The notes: generated by a model from the letters alone, not told the origin. A DNA stretch of 64,000 nucleotides from Paracoccaceae bacterium (GCA_004153385.1 SDAL01000001.1:1609228-1673227); one strand, 5' to 3'. Shown: positions 44,312 to 54,004, counted from the first letter of the stretch. A program made the numbers and translations.

Positions 44312-46393
44312 ATGTCCTGCTTTTTTAGGCCCCGTTTGTCGATCCCGTTGGGATCTGTGTGTTTCGCCGCCCTTGTCGCGCCAGCGTTTGCACAGGGCGA
44401 AGGCGTGCTGGCATTTGTTCCGCTCGATCCGATCGTGGTGTCCCAAGAGGCGGCCGATGCCGGAGCGGATCATCTGGATGGCGCTGATATCTTTGTGAAA
44501 TCCGGGGGCGATCTGGATCGCGCACTGCGCGACACACCCGGTGCATTCACCCGTCAGGCCAGCGACAATCCGGGGATTACGGTCAATATCCGCGGAATGC
44601 AAAGTGCAGGGCGGGTGAATTCGATGATCGACGGGGTGCCGCAGACATTTCGCAATGTGTCGGGCCATGCGGGCACCAGTGATACGCTGGTCTATGTCGA
44701 TCCGGGGTTGCTGGCGGGTGTGGATATCACGCGTGGCGCGGTGAGCGGGGCGCAGGGTTTGGGCACGCTGGGCGGGGCCGCCGATTTCCGCACGCTGGAG
44801 GCGGGCGATGTTTTGCGCGATGGGCGCAGCACCGGCGGGCTGTACCGGTTTTATGCGGGCACCAACGGGCGCGATTGGGGATCAACGCTGGCCGGTGCCA
44901 TGCGCGGCGCAGGGTTCGAGGGGGTGGCCGCCATATCCGGTTACGGACAGGACCATTTCGAGGACGGCCACGGGGTGAAGACCACATCGGGTGATGCGGC
45001 TTCGCCGCGCTCCTACCTGCTGAAAGGGGCGTTCGATCTGGGGGCGGCAGGGCGGCTGCAGGTGTCTGGGATGGACTACCGCGCCGATTTCGATGCGGCG
45101 GGATCGTCGGGCTATGCGTGGGAGGTCGAGAACAAGACCGCCAGCATCCTGCACCGCTGGACCCCGAACCGGCTGGTGGATCTGAGCACGCAAATCTACT
45201 GGAACGAGACCACGATCGACATGCCGCGCGATACATCCGGCAGCGATACCCAAGACGGGGCATTTGTCGGGCGCAGTGGCGTGAACACCGGTCATGGTAT
45301 GAATATGACCAATCGCAGCGCGCTGTCGGTGGTCGGTGTTCCGGTGGTTTTGTCATATGGATTTGCATGGTCATCTGATGAATATGAAGGCAAGCGCAAG
45401 GCTGGCTCCAACGCGGACGGGCGGCTGATCAAATCGGGCGGCTTCGTGGACGGGGCATTCGATTTCGGGCGTATCGGGCTGGAAGCGGGGCTACGGTATG
45501 ACCATTACGCCCTGAGCGGTGCCACCGAATATTCCGATACCGGTGCGGTGCAGCAGACGGCCTCGCGCAGCGACGGGCAATGGAACCCGCATGTGAAGCT
45601 GAGTTATGCGCTGCATCCGGAGGCCACGATATTTGCAAGCTATGCGCGCACGATGCGCCCGCCCACCGCGCAGGAGATGTTCTATCCGTCAAGCTCGCAC
45701 ATCACATGGGCGCGGATTGCCGAGCCCAATCTGGATTTGCAGGCAGAGCGTGCCGATACATTCGAACTGGGCGGCACATGGCGCGGCCATGATATGTTGA
45801 GCGCGGGCGATATGGTGTCACTGAACGCCACGCTGTTCCGGTCCGATATCGACAATTACATCACCTACGGCACATTTGGTGGCCCGACCGACGGTGTTAC
45901 ATGGCTCAACACCGATGGCACCACGCGGATGCAGGGGCTGGAGCTGGAGGCCCGCTATGACACAGACACATGGTATGGCGGCCTGAGCCTGACCTTGGCC
46001 GATACGGACAAACCGCTTTCGGTATATGGCGGGGCGACTGCGTCGACGGCGGAACTGCCCGATGATTATGCCACCCTCGATGTGGGGCGCCGCTGGATGG
46101 GCGGCGCGATCACCACGGGCGCGAAGGTCCGCTATATCGGCACCTCTACCACCTACCCGATGATCTATTCGATGGGCACCACCACGGTGGGCGAAAAGAT
46201 CAAGATCGACGATACGGTCCTGCTGGACCTTTACGCCACATGGCAGGTGAACCCGCAATTCGACCTGTATGCCAATATCGAAAACGTGGCCGATACATAT
46301 TACCTTGATGCCAATGCCAGTTTCAACGAGGCCGAAAACGGCCTTGGCGGGCGCGGGCGCACACTCGCGGTGGGCGGCACGATCCGGTTCTAG
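44312..46393 (+). CDS. hmuR: TonB-dependent haem receptor
   Basis: 693-aa outer membrane beta-barrel with signal peptide (PLGSVCFAALVAPAFAQ), TonB box-like PLDPIVVS near residues 37-44, plug domain (VNIRGMQSAGRVNSMIDGVPQTFRN) and a C-terminal barrel ending in Phe (GGTIRF). An MRPPTAQEMFYP...AEPNL segment corresponds to the FRAP/NPNL region of haem receptors, with a histidine between. GGAGAG precedes ATG 44312. It opens the haem operon followed by hmuS, hmuT, hmuU and hmuV. Confidence 0.93.
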   Translation: MSCFFRPRLSIPLGSVCFAALVAPAFAQGEGVLAFVPLDPIVVSQEAADAGADHLDGADIFVKSGGDLDRALRDTPGAFTRQASDNPGITVNIRGMQSAGRVNSMIDGVPQTFRNVSGHAGTSDTLVYVDPGLLAGVDITRGAVSGAQGLGTLGGAADFRTLEAGDVLRDGRSTGGLYRFYAGTNGRDWGSTLAGAMRGAGFEGVAAISGYGQDHFEDGHGVKTTSGDAASPRSYLLKGAFDLGAAGRLQVSGMDYRADFDAAGSSGYAWEVENKTASILHRWTPNRLVDLSTQIYWNETTIDMPRDTSGSDTQDGAFVGRSGVNTGHGMNMTNRSALSVVGVPVVLSYGFAWSSDEYEGKRKAGSNADGRLIKSGGFVDGAFDFGRIGLEAGLRYDHYALSGATEYSDTGAVQQTASRSDGQWNPHVKLSYALHPEATIFASYARTMRPPTAQEMFYPSSSHITWARIAEPNLDLQAERADTFELGGTWRGHDMLSAGDMVSLNATLFRSDIDNYITYGTFGGPTDGVTWLNTDGTTRMQGLELEARYDTDTWYGGLSLTLADTDKPLSVYGGATASTAELPDDYATLDVGRRWMGGAITTGAKVRYIGTSTTYPMIYSMGTTTVGEKIKIDDTVLLDLYATWQVNPQFDLYANIENVADTYYLDANASFNEAENGLGGRGRTLAVGGTIRF

Positions 46394-46422
46394 GTGTCTC
46401 AAGGGACGTCCCCATCTGCGAC

Positions 46423-46459
46423 GCACCGGCCCGAAATGGTCCCTCATCCGGGCCGGTGC
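46423..46459 (+). other. Intercistronic hairpin between hmuR and hmuS
   Basis: Perfect 11-bp stem GCACCGGCCCG (46423-46433) / CGGGCCGGTGC (46449-46459) with a 15-nt loop, 30 nt after the hmuR stop and 34 nt before hmuS. No T-tract. Likely mRNA processing or stability element separating abundant receptor message from the downstream genes. Confidence 0.55.
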
Positions 46460-46492
46460 AGATCTGACATAACAACTTACAGGAGAGTTCGG

Positions 46493-47536
46493 ATGACCGA
46501 TCTGACGCAAGAGGCGCTTCGCACGGCACGGGCGGGGTCGCCAGATCTGCGCGCACGCGATCTGGCCCGACGCCTCGGGGTGAGCGAGGGCGCGCTTGTG
46601 CACGCCCATATCGATCACGGAGCGCAAGCGATTACGCCCCATCCCGACGCGATCATTCCCGCATTACGGGCCTTGGGGCCAGTGATGGCGCTGACCCGCA
46701 ACGACAGCTGCGTGATCGAGAAAACCGGCATATATGACCATTACCGCCCCGGTCCGCATGCAGGGCTTGTGGTCAATGACACGATCGATCTGCGGATATT
46801 TCCAAAGCATTGGGTGCATGGCTTTGCGCTGGACGAGGGCGCAGGCCGTCGCTCGATCCAGATATTCGACGCAAGCGGGACTGCGGTGCACAAGGTGTGG
46901 CTGGGCGCGGGATCGGACCATGGCGCATGGGGCGCGGTGATAGAGGCGCTGCGTCTGCCGCTGCAACAGGCCCCTGTGGCATTTGAGCCGCCCGCCCCGC
47001 CGGAGCCCGCGCGGGCCAACCCCGCACGGCGCGCGGAGCTGCTGGCCGGATGGGATGCGCTGACCGACACCCACCAGTTCTTGCGCCTGACCGCGCGGTT
47101 GAAGATGAACCGGCTCGGGGCCTACCGGCTGGCAGGCGCGCCCTATGTGCGCCGCCTTGCGGGGGGCGCGGTGCAAACGCTTCTGGCCCGCGCGGCGCTG
47201 TTGCAGGTGCCGGTCATGGTGTTTGTGGGCAATCGCGGCATGATCGAGATCCACACCGGCCCCGTTCACCGCGTGCTGGAGCGTGGCCCGTGGCTGAATG
47301 TGCTGGATCCGGGGTTCGATCTGCATCTGCGTATGGACCACGTGGCCGAAGCCTATCACGTGCAAAAGATGACCCAGCGCGGCATGGCCCATTCGGTCGA
47401 GGTATTCGATGATCGCGGCGCATTGATCGCGCAGATATTCGGTGTGTTGCGCGCCAGCCCCGAGGCGGTGGAGGGATGGAACACACTGGTCGCAGAACTG
47501 CCCGATCTGCCCGCCCACCAGCCGGAGGGCGTATGA
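46493..47536 (+). CDS. hmuS: Haem-degrading / haem-trafficking factor HmuS (HemS family)
   Basis: 347 aa, the usual HemS/ChuX-like double-domain length. Two similar halves (MALTRNDSCVIEKTGIYDHYRPG... and VMVFVGNRGMIEIHTGPVHRVLERGPWLNVLDPGFDLHLR) reflect internal duplication. It handles haem in the cytoplasm after uptake. The start at 46493 (MTDLTQEAL) has AGGAGAG upstream; the longer frame from 46394 lies in the hairpin region. Stop overlaps hmuT as ATGA. Confidence 0.93.
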   Translation: MTDLTQEALRTARAGSPDLRARDLARRLGVSEGALVHAHIDHGAQAITPHPDAIIPALRALGPVMALTRNDSCVIEKTGIYDHYRPGPHAGLVVNDTIDLRIFPKHWVHGFALDEGAGRRSIQIFDASGTAVHKVWLGAGSDHGAWGAVIEALRLPLQQAPVAFEPPAPPEPARANPARRAELLAGWDALTDTHQFLRLTARLKMNRLGAYRLAGAPYVRRLAGGAVQTLLARAALLQVPVMVFVGNRGMIEIHTGPVHRVLERGPWLNVLDPGFDLHLRMDHVAEAYHVQKMTQRGMAHSVEVFDDRGALIAQIFGVLRASPEAVEGWNTLVAELPDLPAHQPEGV

Positions 47537-48459
47537 TGGCGGCGACCTTTGCGAATGTGGTTCTGGCGTCCAAGGCGGGTATTGTACGGGCGGCCATGTG
47601 CGGGCTGGCTTTGATAGGGATGGCCTTGGCCGGTTTTGGCACGGCGGCTTTGGCCGAAAGCGCGCCGGCGCGCGTGTTGTCCATCGGCGGGTCCGCAACC
47701 GAAATCGCCTATGCGTTGGGGGCGGGGGATCGGTTGGTCGCGCGCGACACCACATCAAGCTATCCGGCAGCGGCGACGCAATTGCCCGATGTGGGCTACA
47801 TGCGGGCGCTGTCGCCCGAAGGCGTTCTGTCTGTCGGGCCCGATCTGATCATGATGGAAGATGGCGCAGGCCCGCCCGAGGCCCTTGATGTGATTGAGGC
47901 CGCAGGCGTCACACTGGCCCATATCCCGGGTGGCCATGATGCGGCGGCGGTCGCGGCCAAAGTGCGTGCCGTGGGCCATGCGCTGGGGGTGGATGCGCAG
48001 GCCGACGCTTTGGCCCACACATTGCAGGCCGATATTACCGCTGCACGCGAGGCGGCGAATGCGGACAATGGGCCCAAGCCTAAAGTCCTGTTTTTGCTAT
48101 CCAATACAGGGGGCCGCCTGACAGGCGGCGGCGCAGGCACGGGGGCTGCTGCGATGATCGAACTGGCGGGCGGGCAAAACGCGATCCCGAGCGTGCGTGG
48201 CTATAAGGCGCTGAGCGACGAGGCGATTGCCACCGCCGCGCCCGATGTGGTTTTGGTGATGGATCGCGGCGATGGCGGCGTGTCTGAGGGGGCGATGACC
48301 GGAGACGGGTATCCGGATCACCCCGCGCTGGCGCAGACGCCTGCGGGGCAAAACGGGCGGCTGGTGCGGATGGGCGGGCTGTATCTGTTGGGCTTCGGGC
48401 CGCGCACACCTGCGGCGATCCGTGATCTGCACCGCGCGCTTTATGCGGGTGCGCCATGA
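47533..48459 (+). CDS. hmuT: Periplasmic haem-binding protein
   Basis: 308-aa class III (FecB/BtuF-like) binding protein with signal peptide (MCGLALIGMALAGFGTAALA before ESAPARVLSIGGS). Conserved GGSATEIAYALGAGDRLVARDTTSSYP and LGFGPRTPAAIRDLHRAL. ATG 47533 overlaps the hmuS stop; a second ATG follows one codon later. No lipobox cysteine. Carries haem from HmuR to HmuUV. Stop overlaps hmuU (ATGA). Confidence 0.93.
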   Translation: MMAATFANVVLASKAGIVRAAMCGLALIGMALAGFGTAALAESAPARVLSIGGSATEIAYALGAGDRLVARDTTSSYPAAATQLPDVGYMRALSPEGVLSVGPDLIMMEDGAGPPEALDVIEAAGVTLAHIPGGHDAAAVAAKVRAVGHALGVDAQADALAHTLQADITAAREAANADNGPKPKVLFLLSNTGGRLTGGGAGTGAAAMIELAGGQNAIPSVRGYKALSDEAIATAAPDVVLVMDRGDGGVSEGAMTGDGYPDHPALAQTPAGQNGRLVRMGGLYLLGFGPRTPAAIRDLHRALYAGAP

Positions 48460-49520
48460 GCACGGGGGCGCTTGCCTGCGGGCCCGTACGTCGTCTTGCC
48501 CCTGCAGGACGCAGGCGCGTGGGGCCGGTGATGGCGGGGCTGTGCGTGGTGTTGGCGCTATGCGCGGCGATAAGCCTGTCGCTCGGGGCGTCGGGGGTGG
48601 GGCCATGGCAAATGCTGAGCCGTGATCTGGGCCCGGCGGACACGGCGATAGTGCTCAACATCCGTCTGCCGCGCTTGTGTCTGGGCGCGATGGTGGGCGC
48701 CTCGCTTGCGGTTTCGGGCGCGCTGATGCAGGGGCTGTTTCGCAACCCGCTGGCCGATCCGGGGCTCGTGGGCGTCAGCTCGGGTGCGGGATTGGGCGCG
48801 ATCTGCGCAATTGTGCTGGGGGGCGCGCTGCCTGTGGGCCTGACCGCTATGGCGGGGCCCTATCTGGTTGCGTTATTTGCATTTTTCGGAGGGCTTATCA
48901 GCACGCTGGTGCTGTATCATGTGGCCACGCGAGGCGGGCAGACCTCTGTTGCGACCATGCTGCTGGCGGGGATCGTGATGGGGGCGCTTGCCGGTGCGCT
49001 CAGCGGGATCATGGTCTATCTGGCCGATGACACGCAGCTGCGCGAACTGACATTCTGGTCGCTGGGGTCGCTTGGCGGGGCAACCTGGGTGAAAGTATGG
49101 GCCTCGGCGCCATTACTGCTGGGCGCAATCGTGCTGGCACCGCTTTGCGCGCACGGGTTGAATGCGATGGCCTTGGGCGAGGCCACAGCCCGCCATATGG
49201 GCGTGCGGGTCGAGCGGGTGAAAACCGCCAGCATCGTGCTGGTCGCGGCGGGCACGGGGGCGGCGGTCGCCGTATCGGGCGGGATCGGGTTTGTGGGCAT
49301 TGTCGTGCCCCATATCCTGCGGCTGCTGATCGGCCCCGACCACCGAGCACTGCTGCCGGCGGCGGCGCTGTTGGGCGCGGCGCTTTTGATCGGCGCGGAT
49401 ACGGCGGCACGGTTGATAGTGGCGCCTGCGGAATTGCCCATCGGTATTCTGATGGCGCTGATCGGGGCGCCGGTGTTCTTGTGGATCCTGCTGCGACGGC
49501 GGGACGGTCTGGAGATATGA
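48456..49520 (+). CDS. hmuU: Haem ABC transporter permease
   Basis: 354-aa FecCD-family permease with about ten membrane helices. Conserved RLPRLCLGAMVGASLAVSGALMQGLFRNPLADPGLVGVSSGAG at the start of the fold, and GGIGFVGIVVPHILRLLIGPDHR near the C-terminus. Translationally coupled to hmuT. The N-terminal ~25 residues before the first helix are Arg/Pro-rich. Confidence 0.95.
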   Translation: MSTGALACGPVRRLAPAGRRRVGPVMAGLCVVLALCAAISLSLGASGVGPWQMLSRDLGPADTAIVLNIRLPRLCLGAMVGASLAVSGALMQGLFRNPLADPGLVGVSSGAGLGAICAIVLGGALPVGLTAMAGPYLVALFAFFGGLISTLVLYHVATRGGQTSVATMLLAGIVMGALAGALSGIMVYLADDTQLRELTFWSLGSLGGATWVKVWASAPLLLGAIVLAPLCAHGLNAMALGEATARHMGVRVERVKTASIVLVAAGTGAAVAVSGGIGFVGIVVPHILRLLIGPDHRALLPAAALLGAALLIGADTAARLIVAPAELPIGILMALIGAPVFLWILLRRRDGLEI

Positions 49521-49523
49521 TCA

Positions 49524-50354
49524 ATGATAGAGGCACATGATCTATCGGTCGATTTGGGCGGGCGGCGCATTTTGCGGGGCGTGGATTTCAGTGCCCGGTC
49601 CGGCACGTTGAACGCAATCGTCGGGCCGAACGGGTCGGGCAAAACCACGCTTTTGCGTCGGCTGACCGGTGATCTGGCGGGGGCGGGGCTTGTGCGGATG
49701 GGCGGTCGGGTGGTGGATGGTCACGATCTGCGCCAGCTTGCCCGCAGGCGCGGAGTGCTGGCGCAATCGGTTCAGGTCGGGTTTTCGTTCACCTTGCGCG
49801 AAATCGTACAAATCGGTCATGCGGCGGGCCAGATGGGCCATGTGCCCGATATTGTGGACAAAGCAATTGCGGAGGTCGATCTGACCCACCGCGCCGATAC
49901 CCCCATGCAGGCCCTGTCGGGGGGCGAGCAGGCACGTGCGCATCTGGCCCGCGTGCGCGCGCAGATCTGGCAGCCGGTGTTCGAGGGCACGCCGTCTTGG
50001 CTGTTTGTGGACGAGCCCGTGGCCGCGCTTGATATCGGCCACCAGCTGCAGGTGATGGCGATCTTGCGTCGTTTTGCCGATCGCGGTGGCGGTGTGATTG
50101 CGGTAATGCATGATCTGAACCTGACCGCGATGCATGCCGACAGGGTCGTGTTGATGGAGGCAGGGCAGATCGCCGCGCAGGGCCGGCCGGAGGACGTTCT
50201 AACGGACAGGCGGCTCAGTCATGCCTATGGCTGTGCGATCCGCACCAATCATGCCCCTGCCTCCGGTGTCTGGTTGGTTCCACAGGCAGGCGCGACTGAC
50301 CAAGGAATGGCGGGCCAAGCAATCGCAGGCCACGGGGGCCTGCGGCACGGGTAA
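49524..50354 (+). CDS. hmuV: Haem ABC transporter ATP-binding protein
   Basis: 276 aa. Walker A GPNGSGKTT, signature LSGGEQARAHLARV (an HmuV-type variant), Walker B WLFVDEPVAALDI and H-loop MHDLNL. Three bases after hmuU. The C-terminal ~40 residues after the NBD are poorly conserved. Ends the haem operon; no strong terminator is visible before the sulfate genes. Confidence 0.94.
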   Translation: MIEAHDLSVDLGGRRILRGVDFSARSGTLNAIVGPNGSGKTTLLRRLTGDLAGAGLVRMGGRVVDGHDLRQLARRRGVLAQSVQVGFSFTLREIVQIGHAAGQMGHVPDIVDKAIAEVDLTHRADTPMQALSGGEQARAHLARVRAQIWQPVFEGTPSWLFVDEPVAALDIGHQLQVMAILRRFADRGGGVIAVMHDLNLTAMHADRVVLMEAGQIAAQGRPEDVLTDRRLSHAYGCAIRTNHAPASGVWLVPQAGATDQGMAGQAIAGHGGLRHG

Positions 50355-50384
50355 CAGGGCGGGAACGGAATCTCTCGATCAGGT

Positions 50385-50431
50385 GATAATACGAACATAT
50401 AGGCTGATATTACGTTCTTTTTGGAATTATC
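50385..50431. promoter_or_regulatory. AT-rich dyad upstream of the sulfate transport operon
   Basis: GATAATACGAA (50385-50395) faces TTGGAATTATC (50421-50431): reverse complements match at 9 of 11 positions. An inner GAAC/GTTC pair (50393-50396, 50414-50417) is nested inside. It lies about 80 bp before the SBP start in an otherwise GC-rich region. Candidate sulfur-responsive operator/promoter; no consensus recognised. Confidence 0.4.
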
Positions 50432-50513
50432 ATCCTTACCAATGCCGGTGATATTGAATTTTGGGGAAAAATGTTCTGATACTACAGGCAACTTCAAACC
50501 GCAGGAGCCTCTT

Positions 50514-51542
50514 ATGCCCCGTATCGCTTTTTTCTCGCAATCCGTGCGGCGCACCGTTGGCGCGGCGTTTATCGCAGCCGTGGGCTTGGGCGCGCCCGCA
50601 GCCCATGCCGAGGACCGCGAGATCCTCAACGTATCGTATGACATCGCGCGTGAACTTTATGCCGCGATCAATCCCGCCTTTATCAAGGCGTGGGACGAGA
50701 AATCCGGCGACACGCTGGAGGTCAAGCAAAGCCATGCGGGATCATCGAAACAGGCGCGCGCGATCTTACAAGGGCTGAAGGCCGATCTGGTGACGTTCAA
50801 TCAGGTGCTGGATGTCGATATTCTGGCACAGCGCGGATTTGTCGCCAAGGACTGGCAACAGGCGCTGCCCAACAATGCCTCGCCCTATTATTCGCTGCCG
50901 GCGTTTTTGGTGCGTGGCGACAATCCCAAGGGCATTGAGGACTGGGACGATCTGGCACGCGAGGATGTGTCGATCGTGTTCCCCAACCCCAAAACCAGCG
51001 GCAATGCGCGCTACACCTATCTGGCGGCCTATGCCTATGCGCTGGATAAATTCGACGGTGACGACGCGCAGGCACAGGCTTTTGTGAAAAAGATCCTTGA
51101 TAACGTCGTGGTCTTCGACACCGGCGGACGCGGTGCCACCACAAGTTTCGTGGAACGCGGGCTGGGTGATGTGCTGATCACCTTCGAGGCCGAGGTCGAG
51201 AATATCCGCGCCGCCGAGGAAGATGGCGCCTATGCCCGCGTGGTCCCGCCCACCTCGCTTTTGGCAGAATTCCCCGTCGCGGTGGTGGAAAAGGTGGCCG
51301 AAGATCGTGGCACCACCGATGTGGCCAAAGCCTATCTGGAATTCCTCTACACCCCAGAGGCGCAGCGGATTATCGCATCGTTCAACAACCGCGTGCAAAA
51401 CCCCGAAGTCGTGCAAGAGACTGCCGACAAGTTCCCGCAAGTGGACCTTTACACGGTCGAGGACGTGTTCGGGGGCTGGGCCAAGGCAGAAGAAACCCAT
51501 TTCGCCGATGGCGGCACGCTGGACACCATCTTGCGAAACTGA
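50514..51542 (+). CDS. sbp: Sulfate/thiosulfate-binding protein
   Basis: 342-aa periplasmic receptor with signal peptide MPRIAFFSQSVRRTVGAAFIAAVGLGAPAAHA. Family features: LNVSYDIARELYAAINPAFIKAW, KQSHAGSSKQARAILQGLKADLVTFNQV, FPNPKTSGNARYTYLAAYAYAL and DTGGRGATTSFVERGLGDVLITFEAE, all typical of sulfate SBPs. ATG 50514 follows AGGAG by 7 nt. First gene of sbp-cysTWA. Confidence 0.96.
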   Translation: MPRIAFFSQSVRRTVGAAFIAAVGLGAPAAHAEDREILNVSYDIARELYAAINPAFIKAWDEKSGDTLEVKQSHAGSSKQARAILQGLKADLVTFNQVLDVDILAQRGFVAKDWQQALPNNASPYYSLPAFLVRGDNPKGIEDWDDLAREDVSIVFPNPKTSGNARYTYLAAYAYALDKFDGDDAQAQAFVKKILDNVVVFDTGGRGATTSFVERGLGDVLITFEAEVENIRAAEEDGAYARVVPPTSLLAEFPVAVVEKVAEDRGTTDVAKAYLEFLYTPEAQRIIASFNNRVQNPEVVQETADKFPQVDLYTVEDVFGGWAKAEETHFADGGTLDTILRN

Positions 51543-51568
51543 TCTGAACGAACATGCCTGAAACGATC

Positions 51569-51608
51569 CCGCCCGAACCGCGCAAACGGTTGCGGGCGGC
51601 GCTTTTGC
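51569..51608 (+). other. Hairpin between sbp and cysT
   Basis: Stem CCGCCCGAACCG (51569-51580) / CGGTTGCGGGCGG (51587-51599), 12 bp with one bulge, then CGCTTTTG. It lies 26 nt after the sbp stop. Terminator-like but with only four T, so it may terminate in part and raise SBP over permease. Its presence argues that cysT starts downstream at 51623. Confidence 0.6.
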
Positions 51609-51622
51609 CGGAGCTTTGTACC

Positions 51623-52477
51623 ATGCCTGCCATCCTCCCGCGCCGCTTTCGCGCCTCCCGCCGGGTCTTGCCGGGGTTTACGCTGTCTGTGGGCATCAGT
51701 GTGCTGTTTGCAGGGCTGATCATCCTGCTGCCACTCACCGGATTACTGTGGCATCTGGCGCAGTTAAGCCCCGCCGACTACCTGCGGGTGATGGGCACCG
51801 AACGGGTGCTGACCGCGCTGCGCGTGACAGTGACCGCAGCCGCCCTTGCGACCGTGGTCAACGGGGTGTTCGGGCTGATACTGGCATGGGTCCTGACCCG
51901 CTACAGGTTCTTCGGGCGCGGGGTGATGGATGCGCTGGTGGATCTGCCGTTCGCGCTGCCCACCGCGGTGGCGGGCATCGCGCTGGTGGCGCTGTATGAT
52001 AAATCGGGCTGGATCGGCGGCGTACTGGACCGGATGGGGCTGCAGGTGGCCTATACGTGGTGGGGGATCGTGATTGCGATGATCTTCACCTCGATCCCGT
52101 TTGCGGTGCGCGCGATCCAGCCCGCGATCGAGGAGCTGGACCCGGCCGAGGAAGCCGCCGCCCTGACATTGGGTGCAGGCCCCCTGCAGCGGTTTTTCAA
52201 GGTGATGCTGCGCCCGCTGCTGCCCACGATCCTGACGGGGGTGGGTCTGTCGTTCGTACGCTCGCTGGGGGAATTCGGGGCGGTGATCTTTATCGCCGGT
52301 AACCTGCCCTACAAGACCGAAATCGCCTCGCTGTTGATCCTGATCCGGCTCGACGAGTTCGACTATCCCGCCGCTTCCGCCGTGGCGGGCACGCTACTGG
52401 CGCTGTCACTCGTGATCCTGATCGCGATCAATATCGCGCAAAACCGCCTGCAATCGTATTTGCGCACGGAAGGGTAA
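51623..52477 (+). CDS. cysT: Sulfate ABC transporter permease CysT
   Basis: 284 aa, about six membrane helices. FALPTAVAGIALVALY, EEAAALTLGAGPLQRFFKVMLRPLLPTILTGVGLSFVRSLGEFGAVIFIAGN are characteristic of CysT/CysU. The start at 51623 (MPAILPRRF) is chosen: GGAG lies 9 nt upstream, length fits the family, and a hairpin occupies the upstream stretch. An ATG at 51554 would add 23 Pro/Arg-rich residues. Confidence 0.94.
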   Translation: MPAILPRRFRASRRVLPGFTLSVGISVLFAGLIILLPLTGLLWHLAQLSPADYLRVMGTERVLTALRVTVTAAALATVVNGVFGLILAWVLTRYRFFGRGVMDALVDLPFALPTAVAGIALVALYDKSGWIGGVLDRMGLQVAYTWWGIVIAMIFTSIPFAVRAIQPAIEELDPAEEAAALTLGAGPLQRFFKVMLRPLLPTILTGVGLSFVRSLGEFGAVIFIAGNLPYKTEIASLLILIRLDEFDYPAASAVAGTLLALSLVILIAINIAQNRLQSYLRTEG

Positions 52478-52480
52478 GAT

Positions 52481-53284
52481 ATGGCACGCCGTTTTCTGAT
52501 CGCCTTGGCTGTGGGGTTTCTGGCCCTGATGGTGCTGGCCCCGCTGATCGCGATTTTCCACCGCGCGTTTGCCGATGGGGCAGGGATGTATCTGGCCGCT
52601 ATCTCGGAACCGGAGACACTGGCCGCGATGCGCCTGACCGTGATCGCGGCGCTGGTTGTGCTGCCGGTCAATGTGATCTTTGGGATTGCGGCTGCGTGGG
52701 CGATTGCACGCTACCGCTTTTTCGGACGGCGGGCGCTGTTGATCCTGATCGAGGTGCCATTCGCGGTATCGCCCATCGTGGCGGGGTTGTGTTTTTTGCT
52801 GATCTACGGGGCCTACGGTCCGGTGGGCGCGGCGCTGGAACCCTATGGCATCCAGCTGATGTTCAACCTGACAGGGATTGTTCTGGTGTCGCTGTTTGTG
52901 ACCTGTCCATTTGTGATGCGTGAGGTGCTGCCCGTTTTGATGGTGTCGGGCGCCGAGGAAGAACGCGCAGCGCTCGGCCTCGGGGCGAACGGCTGGCAGA
53001 TTTTCCGCCATATCGTGCTGCCGAATATCTCGTGGGGGCTGGCCTATGGTGTGGTGCTGACCACGGCGCGCGCCATGGGCGAATTTGGTGCGGTCAGTGT
53101 GGTATCGGGCGCGATCCGTGGCGAGACGATGACATTGCCGCTGCAGATCGAGCTTTTGTATAACGACTATAACGCCACCGGTGCTTTTGCCGCGGCCACC
53201 GTGTTGACCGCGCTTGCGCTGGTCACATTGGTGCTGCGCGGGCTGCTTGACCGGTTTGGCGCACAACGAAAGGCCAGCATATGA
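52481..53284 (+). CDS. cysW: Sulfate ABC transporter permease CysW
   Basis: 267 aa with about six membrane helices. Family motifs: [30 protein letters not shown], the EAA loop [65 protein letters not shown]. It follows cysT by 3 bases and overlaps cysA (ATGA). Confidence 0.95.
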   Translation: MARRFLIALAVGFLALMVLAPLIAIFHRAFADGAGMYLAAISEPETLAAMRLTVIAALVVLPVNVIFGIAAAWAIARYRFFGRRALLILIEVPFAVSPIVAGLCFLLIYGAYGPVGAALEPYGIQLMFNLTGIVLVSLFVTCPFVMREVLPVLMVSGAEEERAALGLGANGWQIFRHIVLPNISWGLAYGVVLTTARAMGEFGAVSVVSGAIRGETMTLPLQIELLYNDYNATGAFAAATVLTALALVTLVLRGLLDRFGAQRKASI

Positions 53285-53997
53285 GTTTTCAGGCACAGCA
53301 GATCCACCGCGCCTTTGGCGGCACACAGGTCCTTGAAGGGGTGTCCCTGACGGTGGAGCCGGGCGAGTTTGTGGCGCTTTTGGGCCCATCCGGATCGGGC
53401 AAGACCACGCTTTTGAACATCATCGCGGGGCTCAGCATCGCTGATGCGGGGCGGCTGGTGTTTGATGGCGAGGACATCACCGACCTGCCTGCCGGCAAGC
53501 GGCATTTCGGCATGGTGTTCCAGAATTACGCGCTGTTCAAACATATGACCGTGGCGCAGAATATCTCGTTCGGGTTGCGGATGTTGCCGCGCAGCACGCG
53601 GCCTTCGCGACGCGAGATTGCGGACCGTACCCGCGCGTATCTGGAAATGATCGAGCTGCCCGATCTGGCCGATCGCTATCCTGCGCAATTGTCCGGCGGG
53701 CAAAAGCAGCGTGTGGCAATGGCGCGTGCGCTTGCCATCCGGCCACGGCTGTTACTGATGGACGAGCCTTTCAGCGCACTTGATGCGCAGGTGCGCCAGT
53801 CGCTGCGCGGCTCTGTGCGGGCGCTGCAAAAGCAGGTGGGAGTAGGTACGGTGATGGTGACCCATGACCGTGCCGAGGCGTTGGATCTGGCCGACAAGAT
53901 CGCCGTGATGGATCATGGCCGTATCGTCCAGTTCGACACGCCAGAAAACCTGCGTGCCAATCCCGCAACCGACAGCGTGCGCGCGCTTCTGGCCTGA
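53281..53997 (+). CDS. cysA: Sulfate ABC transporter ATPase, short CysA
   Basis: 238 aa. Walker [12 protein letters not shown]-loop [22 protein letters not shown], signature [16 protein letters not shown], Walker [13 protein letters not shown] and H-loop THDRAEAL. CysA proteins usually have about 330-360 residues with a C-terminal TOBE domain; this one ends right after the NBD (SVRALLA). The frame closes with a clean TGA and there is no second reading frame resembling TOBE downstream. The short form is therefore probably natural. Confidence 0.93.
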   Translation: MSFQAQQIHRAFGGTQVLEGVSLTVEPGEFVALLGPSGSGKTTLLNIIAGLSIADAGRLVFDGEDITDLPAGKRHFGMVFQNYALFKHMTVAQNISFGLRMLPRSTRPSRREIADRTRAYLEMIELPDLADRYPAQLSGGQKQRVAMARALAIRPRLLLMDEPFSALDAQVRQSLRGSVRALQKQVGVGTVMVTHDRAEALDLADKIAVMDHGRIVQFDTPENLRANPATDSVRALLA

Positions 53998-54004
53998 CCG
54001 CACG

